Shown here piece after piece: positions 45,161 through 52,741 of a DNA stretch of 64,000 bases. The stretch covers positions 1 through 64,000 of the forward strand of contig NZ_CP084268.1 of assembly GCF_022879595.1 (NCBI RefSeq). The letters are read 5' to 3'. The notes beneath the pieces were generated by a model. It worked only from the letters and a program-made list of their open reading frames with translations. It ran no database searches and was not told where the DNA came from. A program made the translations under genes and the position numbers. Source of the DNA: Caballeronia sp. Lep1P3. Lineage in GTDB: Bacteria > Pseudomonadota > Gammaproteobacteria > Burkholderiales > Burkholderiaceae. How positions within the stretch are numbered: the first letter of the stretch is position 1; every line of letters starts with the position of its first letter.

Positions 45161-45179
45161 CACGACGTTTAACATCGTG
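45161..45179. promoter_or_regulatory. Palindromic operator between hyuA and the IclR gene
   Basis: CACGACGTTTAACATCGTG: arms CACGA/TCGTG and GTT/AAC are symmetric about one central base, with two non-matching positions. It sits in the 129-base divergent region 45094-45222, as expected for an autoregulating IclR repressor or activator of hyuAB. Confidence 0.6.
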
Positions 45180-45222
45180 GTACAACTTAGCATGCCGGTC
45201 CGCCGGCGTGCAAGACATCAAA

Positions 45223-45969
45223 ATGAACAGTCTTCTGAAAAGCATCGAAATCATCGAGGCGGTGTCGGAGAATCAGCCGGTCGGCGTGGGCGAACTTGCG
45301 AAGCTGCTCGACATGCCGAAATCCAGCGTGCAGCGCGTGCTCATGACGTTTCAGGAAGCGGGCTGGCTGCGTCAGGCGGGCGGCGAACTCACGCGCTGGG
45401 AGATCAGCCCGCGTGTCATCGGCGTGCGTCCCAATGCGTTGAAGGGCGGCGCGCTGCAGAAAGCCGCGCGCGAACCGATGCAGGCGCTCTGCAACGCCGT
45501 GAACGAAACTGCGCATCTGTCGATTCCCGATGGCACGAACGCGATGGTTCTCGTCGAAGAAGTCGAGTGCAAGCAGTTCGTGCGCACCGCGTACAAGATC
45601 GGCGACGTATCGCCGTTCCACGCGACGGCCAACGGTCTCGCGTTGCTCGCGTTCATGAACGCGAGCCAGGTGGCGACCATCCTCAATCGCGATCTGAAGA
45701 AGTACGGCGACAAGACCATCAACGATCCCGCGCTGATCCGCGAGGAACTCGCGCGCATCCGCGAGCGCGGCTATTCGGTCAATTTCGGGCAATATCGTCA
45801 CGCCATTTACGCCATCGGCGCGCCGATTTTCGACAGCAGCGGCATTGCGGTGGCGAGCGTGTGCATCTCGATGCCGGAATCGCGTTTCGACGAAGGCCGC
45901 ATCGAGGAATGGGCGCGCGCGGTGACGGGCGCGGCGTCGCAGATCAGCCGCGGGCGCGCCGGCGCGTGA
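45223..45969 (+). CDS. IclR-family transcriptional regulator
   Basis: A 248-residue regulator starting MNSLLKSIEIIEAVSENQPV. The winged HTH spans about 1-62 (VGELAKLLDMPKSSVQRVLMT) and the IclR effector domain about 75-245 (HATANGLALLAFM, GAPIFDSSGIAVASVCISMP). It is divergent from hyuAB and is its probable regulator through the palindrome at 45161-45179. It converges on a LysR gene. Confidence 0.9.
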   Translation: MNSLLKSIEIIEAVSENQPVGVGELAKLLDMPKSSVQRVLMTFQEAGWLRQAGGELTRWEISPRVIGVRPNALKGGALQKAAREPMQALCNAVNETAHLSIPDGTNAMVLVEEVECKQFVRTAYKIGDVSPFHATANGLALLAFMNASQVATILNRDLKKYGDKTINDPALIREELARIRERGYSVNFGQYRHAIYAIGAPIFDSSGIAVASVCISMPESRFDEGRIEEWARAVTGAASQISRGRAGA

Positions 45970-46106
45970 GGCTCACTGCGCCGATACGGGGCGCTCGGCA
46001 AGGATCGACATGAATCTCCGGCGCAGAAGAGCGTCACGTTTTCGGCCGGATGCCGATGTGCGCCGTCGAATACGCATTGAATCGACGGCAATGCCGTTTC
46101 GAAGCG

Positions 46107-46991
46107 TCAGTCTGTGCTTTCGCGGAACGCCTCGCCGAACGCCTTCGCGAGCATGTTCATCGGGAGATTCAGCGGATAGACGAGGTAGGTCGAAAACTCG
46201 ATGCGCGGCGCGAACGGCAAGATCGCGAGCTGCCCGGCGTATTCGCGCGCGACGAGCGGATTCGATACGCTCACGCCCATGCCGCGCGACACCATCCGGC
46301 AGATGGCCGCCGCGAAGTGCGATTCATACGCGAGAATGCGCTTCTCCTCGCCGTCGATCTGGCACGCATCGTCGATGCGTTTTCTCATGACGTCGCTCGA
46401 TTTCAGCGAGAGGAAGCGCTCGCCCGCGAGGTCTTGCGGCGTGATGGCGTCGCGGCGGCTCGCGAGCCGGTGATCCGGCGGCGTGATGCACACGCCTCGG
46501 CTTCTGCATGCTTCTTCGTGCGCGACGCTCGTGGCATTGAAAATCTCCGACGCGATTCCGATGTCCGCGTAGCCCGTGGCGAGCCATTGGCAGACCGTCA
46601 GCGAATCCGCGACGTGGAGCGTCACATCGACGTCCGGATAACGCTGCGCGAAGAAATGAATGGCGTCCGGCACCGCGACGATCGCCATGGACGGCACCGC
46701 CGCCACGCGCAACCGCCCGCTGCCGCGCTTGCGGATGACCTCCGCCTTTTCCTCCAGACCTCGCAGGCTTGCGAACGTGTGTTCGACATCGCGAAAGAAG
46801 ACCTGACCTTCGAGCGTCGGCATGAGCTTTCCGATCTGACGCTCGAACAGCTTGATGCCGATGCGCCGCTCGAGTTGTCCGATCACCCGGCTGATGTTCG
46901 ACTGCGACGTATGCAGGTCCTTGGCCGCCTGCGTCATCGAACCCGACAGCATCACCGCGCGGAACGCCTGCACTTCGCGAAAATTGAGCAT
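46107..46991 (-). CDS. LysR-family transcriptional regulator
   Basis: A 294-residue LysR from ATG 46991 (MLNFREVQAFRAVML); longer in-frame starts would add an untypical N-terminus. HTH about 1-62 (MTQAAKDLHTSQSNISRVIGQLE), effector domain about 88-290. It is divergent from the HAD/oxidase/ABC module at 47175. The promoter element beginning 47003 lies immediately upstream and recurs at 54484 before another oxidase gene, so this regulator probably serves both. Confidence 0.9.
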   Translation of the reverse strand: MLNFREVQAFRAVMLSGSMTQAAKDLHTSQSNISRVIGQLERRIGIKLFERQIGKLMPTLEGQVFFRDVEHTFASLRGLEEKAEVIRKRGSGRLRVAAVPSMAIVAVPDAIHFFAQRYPDVDVTLHVADSLTVCQWLATGYADIGIASEIFNATSVAHEEACRSRGVCITPPDHRLASRRDAITPQDLAGERFLSLKSSDVMRKRIDDACQIDGEEKRILAYESHFAAAICRMVSRGMGVSVSNPLVAREYAGQLAILPFAPRIEFSTYLVYPLNLPMNMLAKAFGEAFRESTD

Positions 46992-47002
46992 CGGAAGGGG
47001 GT

Positions 47003-47068
47003 ATATCAAAAAGGCATGGCCCCTGATTATATGCGCATTTGTCAAAGAAAAATGACGTTCATACACTC
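47003..47068 (+). promoter_or_regulatory. Conserved LysR-type promoter element (copy 1)
   Basis: ATATCA (47003-47008), GCATG (47014-47018), CGCATTTGTCAA (47034-47045) and TACACTC (47062-47068) occur in the same order and with identical spacing at 54484-54549. TTGTCA and TACACT give a sigma70-like -35/-10 pair with an 18-base spacer; ATATCA...GCATG lies upstream, where a LysR protein would bind. Here it drives the HAD/oxidase/ABC module. Confidence 0.65.
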
Positions 47069-47174
47069 GTCTCAAGCTGATCCATCGCTGCGGCGAAGCC
47101 CATGAGAGAGTCTTCTCCGGCGCCTGCGCAAGCGGCTTTCACCCATCATGCTGCGCCACTCACGAGGAGACTCG

Positions 47175-47843
47175 ATGCCGCTGTTCAGACCCAAATTCAT
47201 TACCTTCGATTGCTACGGCACGCTCATCTACTTCGAAATGGCGAACGCGGCGCGCGCGCTCTATGAGGACCGCGTGAATGCGGAGCAGATGCGCGCGTTC
47301 ACCGATGCATTCGCGGCGTACCGGCTCGACGAAGTGCTGGGCGCATGGAAGCCTTACGAGCAAGTCGTCGATAGCGCGATCCGCCGCACCTGCAAGCGCT
47401 TCGGCACGCCGTATCGCGAAGGCGATGGCCGCGCCATCTACGATCAGGTTCCGACCTGGGGCCCGCATCCCGATACGACCGCCGGCCTCGCGAAGGTTGC
47501 GAAGGAATTCCCGCTCGTCGCGCTGACCAATGCGTCGAACGCGCAGATTCCGCACAACATCGAAAGGATCGGCGTGCCGTTCCATGCCGTCTTCACGGCG
47601 GAAGAGGCGCAGGCCTACAAGCCGCAGATGAAGGCGTTCGAGTTCATGCTCGATCAATTGAACTGCGGCCCGGAAGACATCCTGCACGTATCGTCGAGCT
47701 TTCGTTACGACCTGATGACGGCGCACGATCTCGGCATCAGGAACAAGGTGTTCGTCGCGCGCGGGCACGAGCCGGCGAACCCGTATTACGGCTACACGGA
47801 AATCAGGGATATCGGCGGCCTCGCGGCCGTCGTCGGACTATGA
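47175..47843 (+). CDS. HAD-superfamily hydrolase, type II haloacid dehalogenase-like (copy 2)
   Basis: A 222-residue HAD protein from ATG 47175 with GAGGAGA upstream: FDCYGTL nucleophile motif, LTNAS motif II, YKP lysine and VSSSFRYDLMTA at motif IV. It is the same length as the copy at 27369 and similar throughout (shared YRLDEVLGAWKPY, HVSSSFRYDLMTA, HEPxNPYYG). It lacks the classical dehalogenase SSNAWD segment. It is coupled by ATGA to the PuuB-like oxidase. Confidence 0.87.
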   Translation: MPLFRPKFITFDCYGTLIYFEMANAARALYEDRVNAEQMRAFTDAFAAYRLDEVLGAWKPYEQVVDSAIRRTCKRFGTPYREGDGRAIYDQVPTWGPHPDTTAGLAKVAKEFPLVALTNASNAQIPHNIERIGVPFHAVFTAEEAQAYKPQMKAFEFMLDQLNCGPEDILHVSSSFRYDLMTAHDLGIRNKVFVARGHEPANPYYGYTEIRDIGGLAAVVGL

Positions 47844-49114
47844 AACTCGAACCGTACTGGCTCGGCACTGCGCCCGCTTTCACGGCCGGCGCGACCGGAC
47901 CGCTGCCCGCACGCGCCGATGTGGTCGTCGTCGGTGGCGGATTCACGGGGCTGTCGGCCGCGTTGTCGCTCGCGCGCAAGGGCGTGGACGTGGTGCTGCT
48001 CGAAGCGGGGCGCATTCACGGCGAAGCGTCGGGCCGCAACGGGGGGCATTGCAGTCCGGGCACCGCGCAAGGACTCGCGGATCTGATCGACCGATACGGC
48101 CTCGACACGGCGAAGCATCACTATCAGGTCTATACCGATGCGGTCGATTACGTCGAGCGTCTCATCGCCGATGAAAAGATCGATCGCGATTTCACGCGGC
48201 GCGGCAAGATCAAGCTCGCGAGCAAGCCGACGCACCTCGCCGGCATGCAGCGCAGCTACGACGCATTGCGCAGGCATCTCGATGCACCCGTCGAATGGCT
48301 CTCGGCATTGGATGTGAAGCGTGAGATCGCATCGGACGCGTTTCACGGCGGCCTGTTCGATCCACGCGGCGGCCAGATGCACATGGGCAAGTTCGGCACC
48401 GGTCTCGCGACGACGGCGGCGCGCTACGGCGCGCGCATCTTCGAACACGCGGCCGTGACGCAACTGACGAACATCGGCGGCGACCGTCACCGCGTGGCGA
48501 CGGCGAAGGGCACGATCGAAGCAGGACGCGTGCTGCTCGCGACGGGATGCTCGAATCACGGTCCGTTTCGCTGGTGGCAGCGGCGCATCGTGCCGGTGGG
48601 CAGCTTCGTCATCGTCACCGAGCCGATAGGCGCGTTGCTGGACCGCGCGTTGCCGCAGCGTCGCAATTACGTGACGAGCCTCAACTTCGGGAACTACTTT
48701 CGCGTGACGGCGGACGATCGCCTCGTCTGGGGCGGCCGGGCGCGGTTCGCGCGCAGCAATCCCGCGTCGGATCGGAAGAGCGGGAGGATCCTGAAGGCAT
48801 CGCTCGACGCGCTGCTGCCGAGCCTGAAAGACGCGCGCATCGACTATTGCTGGGGCGGGCTCGTCGAGGCGACCGCGGACCGGCTGCCCTCGGCGGGCAA
48901 GCACGAAGGGCTGTATTACTCGATGGCCTACAGCGGACACGGCACGCAGATGTCCACCTATATGGGCGATGTGATGGCCGACATCGTGATGGGCGGCGCG
49001 CGCGCCAATCCGTGGGCGCGCACGCAATGGAAAGCACTGCCGGGCTATGCCGGACGCGAATGGTTTCTGCCGCTCGTGGGCGCGTATTTCCGGTTCAAGG
49101 ACGCGGTGTCCTGA
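47840..49114 (+). CDS. FAD-dependent oxidoreductase, gamma-glutamylputrescine oxidase-like (copy 2)
   Basis: A 424-residue DAO-fold flavoprotein: MKLEPYWLGTAPAF start, Rossmann GGGFTG, ASGRNGGHCSPGTAQ, IDYCWGGLVEATADRLPS and YSGHGTQMSTYMG. It is a full-length paralog of 28087-29364. The start overlaps the HAD stop, so HAD and oxidase are translationally coupled, which argues for a shared pathway step. Two dipeptide-type permeases follow at 27 bases. Confidence 0.9.
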   Translation: MKLEPYWLGTAPAFTAGATGPLPARADVVVVGGGFTGLSAALSLARKGVDVVLLEAGRIHGEASGRNGGHCSPGTAQGLADLIDRYGLDTAKHHYQVYTDAVDYVERLIADEKIDRDFTRRGKIKLASKPTHLAGMQRSYDALRRHLDAPVEWLSALDVKREIASDAFHGGLFDPRGGQMHMGKFGTGLATTAARYGARIFEHAAVTQLTNIGGDRHRVATAKGTIEAGRVLLATGCSNHGPFRWWQRRIVPVGSFVIVTEPIGALLDRALPQRRNYVTSLNFGNYFRVTADDRLVWGGRARFARSNPASDRKSGRILKASLDALLPSLKDARIDYCWGGLVEATADRLPSAGKHEGLYYSMAYSGHGTQMSTYMGDVMADIVMGGARANPWARTQWKALPGYAGREWFLPLVGAYFRFKDAVS

Positions 49115-49141
49115 GCGCAGGGTGACAGGCGAGGAAAGCTC

Positions 49142-50092
49142 ATGAATCATGTCGTGATGCGCATGGTGGCCCGGCGCTTCGCCATCGGCGCGCTGACGCT
49201 CTTGCTCGTATCGGCGCTCGTGTTTTTCATGGCGAGCCTGCTGCCGGGCGATGCGGCGCAAATGGCGCTCGGGCAATACGCGACGCCCGAAACCGTCGCG
49301 ATGCTGCGCAAGCAGTTGGGCCTCGACGAACCGCTCGTGCTGCGCTTCTTCACATGGCTCGGCGGCCTGCTGAGCGGCAACTTCGGCCTCTCGTATGCCG
49401 CGAACGTGCCGGTCAGGAGCATCGTGATGACGCGCATTCCCAACACGATGATGCTCGCGGGCGCGGCGACGGCGGCATCGGTGCCGATCGCGCTCGTGCT
49501 CGGCATCGTCGCGGCGATGGCGCGCGGCTCGCTGCTCGATCGCGTGATCGGCGTGCTGACGATGTCGGTCGTCGCGGTGCCGGAGTTCCTGCTCGCCACG
49601 CTCGCCGTGCTGCTCTTCGCGGTGAAGCTGCACTGGGTGTCGGCGGTATCGGTGAATGCGGACACGTCGAGCTTCGGCGCGTTCCTCAAGTCGTATAGCC
49701 TGCCGGTGCTCGTGCTGTGCTGCGTCGTCGTCGCGCAGATGGCGCGCATGACGCGCGCGGCGCTGATTAACCAGCTCGACGCGCCTTACGCCGAAATGAC
49801 CGTGCTCAAAGGCCTGCATCCGGCGCGCACGGTGCTGCGTCATGCGCTGCCCAACGCGGTGGGGCCGATCGTCAACGCAATGGCGCTCAGTCTTTCGTAT
49901 TTGCTGGGCGGCGTCATCATCGTCGAGGCGATCTTCTCGTATCCGGGCCTCGCGAGCACGCTCGTCGACGCCGTGAGCAATCGCGATCTGCCCATCGTGC
50001 AGTTTTGCGTGCTCTTCTTCAGCACCTGCTATCTGCTTCTTCTTCTCGTCGCCGATGTCGTGACGATCGTCTTCAATCCCAGGCTGCGCTGA
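49142..50092 (+). CDS. Dipeptide-type ABC transporter permease 1 (DppB family, second system)
   Basis: A 316-residue permease with six transmembrane segments, LLPGDAAQMALGQYATPETVA and the EAA-like loop MTVLKGLHPARTVLRHALPNAV. It is a paralog of 34879-35832. It follows the oxidase directly and is followed by permease 2 after two bases. Confidence 0.93.
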   Translation: MNHVVMRMVARRFAIGALTLLLVSALVFFMASLLPGDAAQMALGQYATPETVAMLRKQLGLDEPLVLRFFTWLGGLLSGNFGLSYAANVPVRSIVMTRIPNTMMLAGAATAASVPIALVLGIVAAMARGSLLDRVIGVLTMSVVAVPEFLLATLAVLLFAVKLHWVSAVSVNADTSSFGAFLKSYSLPVLVLCCVVVAQMARMTRAALINQLDAPYAEMTVLKGLHPARTVLRHALPNAVGPIVNAMALSLSYLLGGVIIVEAIFSYPGLASTLVDAVSNRDLPIVQFCVLFFSTCYLLLLLVADVVTIVFNPRLR

Positions 50093-50094
50093 CC

Positions 50095-50949
50095 ATGAAA
50101 CACGTCCTCTCTTCGCCGCGCGCAGTGGGGCGCTTCTTCGTCTCGCTGCCGGTGCTCGGGCGCATCGGGCTATGCGTGTCGATCGTCTGGGTCTTCGTCG
50201 CGATGTTCGGGTCGCTGATCGCGCCTTACGGCATGATGGACATGAGCGGCGGCAAGGTCTTCGCGTCGAGCAGTCTCGCGTATCCGCTCGGCACGGATTT
50301 TCTCGGTCGCGATCTGTTGAGCCGCATTCTCTTCGGCGCACGCTATTCGATCGGCCTCGCGCTCGCGGCCACGCTGATTGCGAGCGTGAGCGGCACGTTC
50401 CTCGCGCTCGTGTCGACTGTCATCGGCGGCTGGTTCGACGAAATCGTCTGCCGCATCGTGGATGCGCTGCTCGTCACGCCGAGCAAGATTCTCGCGCTGC
50501 TGGTGATTGCGATCTTCGGCTCGGACCTGAACGTGCTCGTGCTGATGGCGGGCGTCATCTACATGCCCGGCGCGTTTCGCATCGCGCATTCGCAGGCCGT
50601 CGGACTGAACGCGATGGAATACGTCACCGTCGCGCGTCTGAACGGCGAAAGCACGTTGCATATCGCCTGCCGCGAGATATTGCCGAACATGATCCATCCG
50701 ATGATGGCCGATTTCGGCCTGCGCTTCGTCTATAACGTGCTGATGCTGAGCGGCCTCAGTTTTCTCGGCCTCGGCGTGCAGCCGCCGTATGCGGACTGGG
50801 GTTCGCTCGTGCGCGAGAACCTGTCGGGCTTGTCCTCGGGCGCGGCGGCGGTCATCATGCCCGCGCTCGCCATCGCGACGCTGACCATCGGCGTGAATCT
50901 GCTGATCGACAGTCTCGCCGCGCGCGGGCATACGCATGCGAAGGGGTGA
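50095..50949 (+). CDS. Dipeptide-type ABC transporter permease 2 (DppC family, second system)
   Basis: A 284-residue permease starting MKHVLSSPRAVGRFF, with YPLGTDFLGRDLLSRILFGAR and SGLSFLGLGVQPPYADWGSLV. It is shorter than its paralog at 35829 because it lacks the Pro/Arg-rich N-terminal extension. The ATPase starts 3 bases later. Confidence 0.93.
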   Translation: MKHVLSSPRAVGRFFVSLPVLGRIGLCVSIVWVFVAMFGSLIAPYGMMDMSGGKVFASSSLAYPLGTDFLGRDLLSRILFGARYSIGLALAATLIASVSGTFLALVSTVIGGWFDEIVCRIVDALLVTPSKILALLVIAIFGSDLNVLVLMAGVIYMPGAFRIAHSQAVGLNAMEYVTVARLNGESTLHIACREILPNMIHPMMADFGLRFVYNVLMLSGLSFLGLGVQPPYADWGSLVRENLSGLSSGAAAVIMPALAIATLTIGVNLLIDSLAARGHTHAKG

Positions 50950-50952
50950 AAC

Positions 50953-52599
50953 ATGAGCCGCACTCTCGTGAACGTGTCGGACCTGCGTATCGTCGCGCAG
51001 GGCGACGGCGGCAAGGAAACGCCCATCGTCGAGAACGTGAGCTTTTCGATCGCGCGAGGCGAAGTGCTTGCGCTGATCGGCGAATCCGGCTCGGGCAAGA
51101 CGACCATCGCGCTCTCGTTGCTCGGCTACGCGCGGCGCGGTTGCCGCATCGCCGGCGGACGCGTCGAGGTCGGCGGCACCGATGTCCTCGCCGCGTCGCC
51201 GTCGGAACTGCGCGGCTTGCGCGGAAGACGCGTCGCCTATGTCGCGCAGAGCGCGTCGGCGTCGTTCAATCCGGCGCTGCGCATCCTCGATCAGGTGATC
51301 GAAGGCGTGTGCGTGCGCCGGATCATGAGCCGCAAGGCGGCGCGCGCCAAGGCCGTCGCGCTGTTTCGCGCGCTCGCGCTGCCGTCGCCGGAGAGCATCG
51401 GCGAGCGTTATCCGCATCAGGTGTCGGGCGGCCAGTTGCAGCGTCTGATGGCGGCGATGGCATTGATGTCCGATCCCGAAGTCGTCGTGTTCGACGAACC
51501 GACCACGGCCCTCGACGTGACGACGCAAATCGAAGTGCTGCGTGCGTTCAAGCGGGCGATCGCGCAGTTCCAGATCAGCGCGGTCTACGTGTCGCACGAT
51601 CTAGCGGTCGTCGCGCAGATTGCCGATCGCGTGCTCGTCTTGCGTCATGGAACGGTTCAGGAGGAGGGCGCGCTCGGACAGATCATCGGCGCGCCGTCGC
51701 ATCCCTATACGCAGAGCCTGATCGCGGCTGCCGCGCCCGTGCCGCGCCTCACGCAACGCGACGCCGAGCACGCCTGCACGCGGCCTGCCCTGCTCGAGAT
51801 CGACAATCTCACCGCGGGTTACGGCGAACGCGATCGTGCGGGCATGCCGGCAGTGCGCGTGCTCGACGGCGTGAATCTGATCCTGCGGCGCGGTACGACG
51901 CTCGGCGTGATCGGCGAATCGGGATCGGGCAAGTCGACGCTGGCCCACGTGATCGCCGGATTGCTCGCGCCCGCGAAGGGCAGCATCCGCTTCATGGGCA
52001 AGCCGCTCGCGGGCCTGCATGCCGATCGCGACCGCGATCTTTACCGGCGCATCCAGTTGGTGTTCCAGAACGCGGACAAGGTGCTGAATCCGTCGCAGGA
52101 CGTGGGCGCGATTCTCGCGCGGCCGCTGAAGCTGTTCGACCGATGCGCGTCGAGCGAGATTCCGGCGCGCGTCGCACGTCTGCTCGATCTCGTGAAGCTG
52201 CCGGCGTCCGTCGCGAGGCGCCGTCCGGGCGAATTGTCGGGCGGGCAAAAGCAGCGCATCAATTTGGCGCGCGCGCTCGCGGCCGAACCCGAATTGATCA
52301 TCTGCGACGAGGTCACGTCCGCGCTCGATACCGTGGTGGGCGCGGCCATTCTCGATCTGCTCGTCGAACTGCGCCGCGAGCTGGACATGTCGTACCTGTT
52401 CATCAGCCACGACCTGTCGACGGTGCGCACGACTTGCGACGATATCGCCGTGCTCTTCAAGGGCCAAAAGGTCGATGCATGCGACCGCGATGCGTTGCTG
52501 AGCCAGCCGCGTCATCCCTATACGGAGAAGCTGATCGGATCGGTGCCGGAAATGCGCGTCGACTGGCTGGAGGAGACGGCGCTGCGCATGAAGGCTTGA
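50953..52599 (+). CDS. Fused dipeptide-type ABC transporter ATPase (DppD-DppF, second system)
   Basis: A 548-residue two-domain ATPase: Walker A GESGSGKTT 43-51 and GESGSGKST 321-329; signatures VSGGQLQR and LSGGQKQR; Walker B VVFDEP and LIICDE. It is about 90 residues shorter than the paralog at 36821, mainly because it lacks the Cys-containing C-terminal tail. The substrate-binding protein of the system is not next in line but is encoded convergently at 52742-54268. Confidence 0.92.
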   Translation: MSRTLVNVSDLRIVAQGDGGKETPIVENVSFSIARGEVLALIGESGSGKTTIALSLLGYARRGCRIAGGRVEVGGTDVLAASPSELRGLRGRRVAYVAQSASASFNPALRILDQVIEGVCVRRIMSRKAARAKAVALFRALALPSPESIGERYPHQVSGGQLQRLMAAMALMSDPEVVVFDEPTTALDVTTQIEVLRAFKRAIAQFQISAVYVSHDLAVVAQIADRVLVLRHGTVQEEGALGQIIGAPSHPYTQSLIAAAAPVPRLTQRDAEHACTRPALLEIDNLTAGYGERDRAGMPAVRVLDGVNLILRRGTTLGVIGESGSGKSTLAHVIAGLLAPAKGSIRFMGKPLAGLHADRDRDLYRRIQLVFQNADKVLNPSQDVGAILARPLKLFDRCASSEIPARVARLLDLVKLPASVARRRPGELSGGQKQRINLARALAAEPELIICDEVTSALDTVVGAAILDLLVELRRELDMSYLFISHDLSTVRTTCDDIAVLFKGQKVDACDRDALLSQPRHPYTEKLIGSVPEMRVDWLEETALRMKA

Positions 52600-52692
52600 C
52601 GATACGATGCAACGCTTGCCGGCGATTCGTTGCGTCGCGATTGGCAGGCCGCCTTGCTTCTTTCGCCGGTCCGCGCGATGTTCGACGGCGAA

Positions 52693-52715
52693 AACCCACG
52701 TTTGGAGCGTGGGTT
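52693..52715. terminator. Hairpin between convergent ATPase and binding-protein genes
   Basis: AACCCACG and CGTGGGTT form a perfect 8-bp stem around loop TTTGGAG in the 142-base gap between convergent stops. Confidence 0.6.
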
Positions 52716-52741
52716 GGGCCGCACCGATGGATCGCCTGGAT

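Noticed and set aside
43048..45222. Very long plus-strand frame that could be read as a 973-residue protein ending in the IclR regulator
   Set aside because: The part before 45223 is the antisense of hyuA with Arg/Ala/Asp/His-biased composition. The IclR domain begins at ATG 45223, so only that part is real.
47792..50341. 849-codon minus-strand open frame opposite the HAD/oxidase/permease genes
   Set aside because: It is antisense to three well-recognised genes, with low-complexity His/Arg/Ala composition caused by high GC codon bias.
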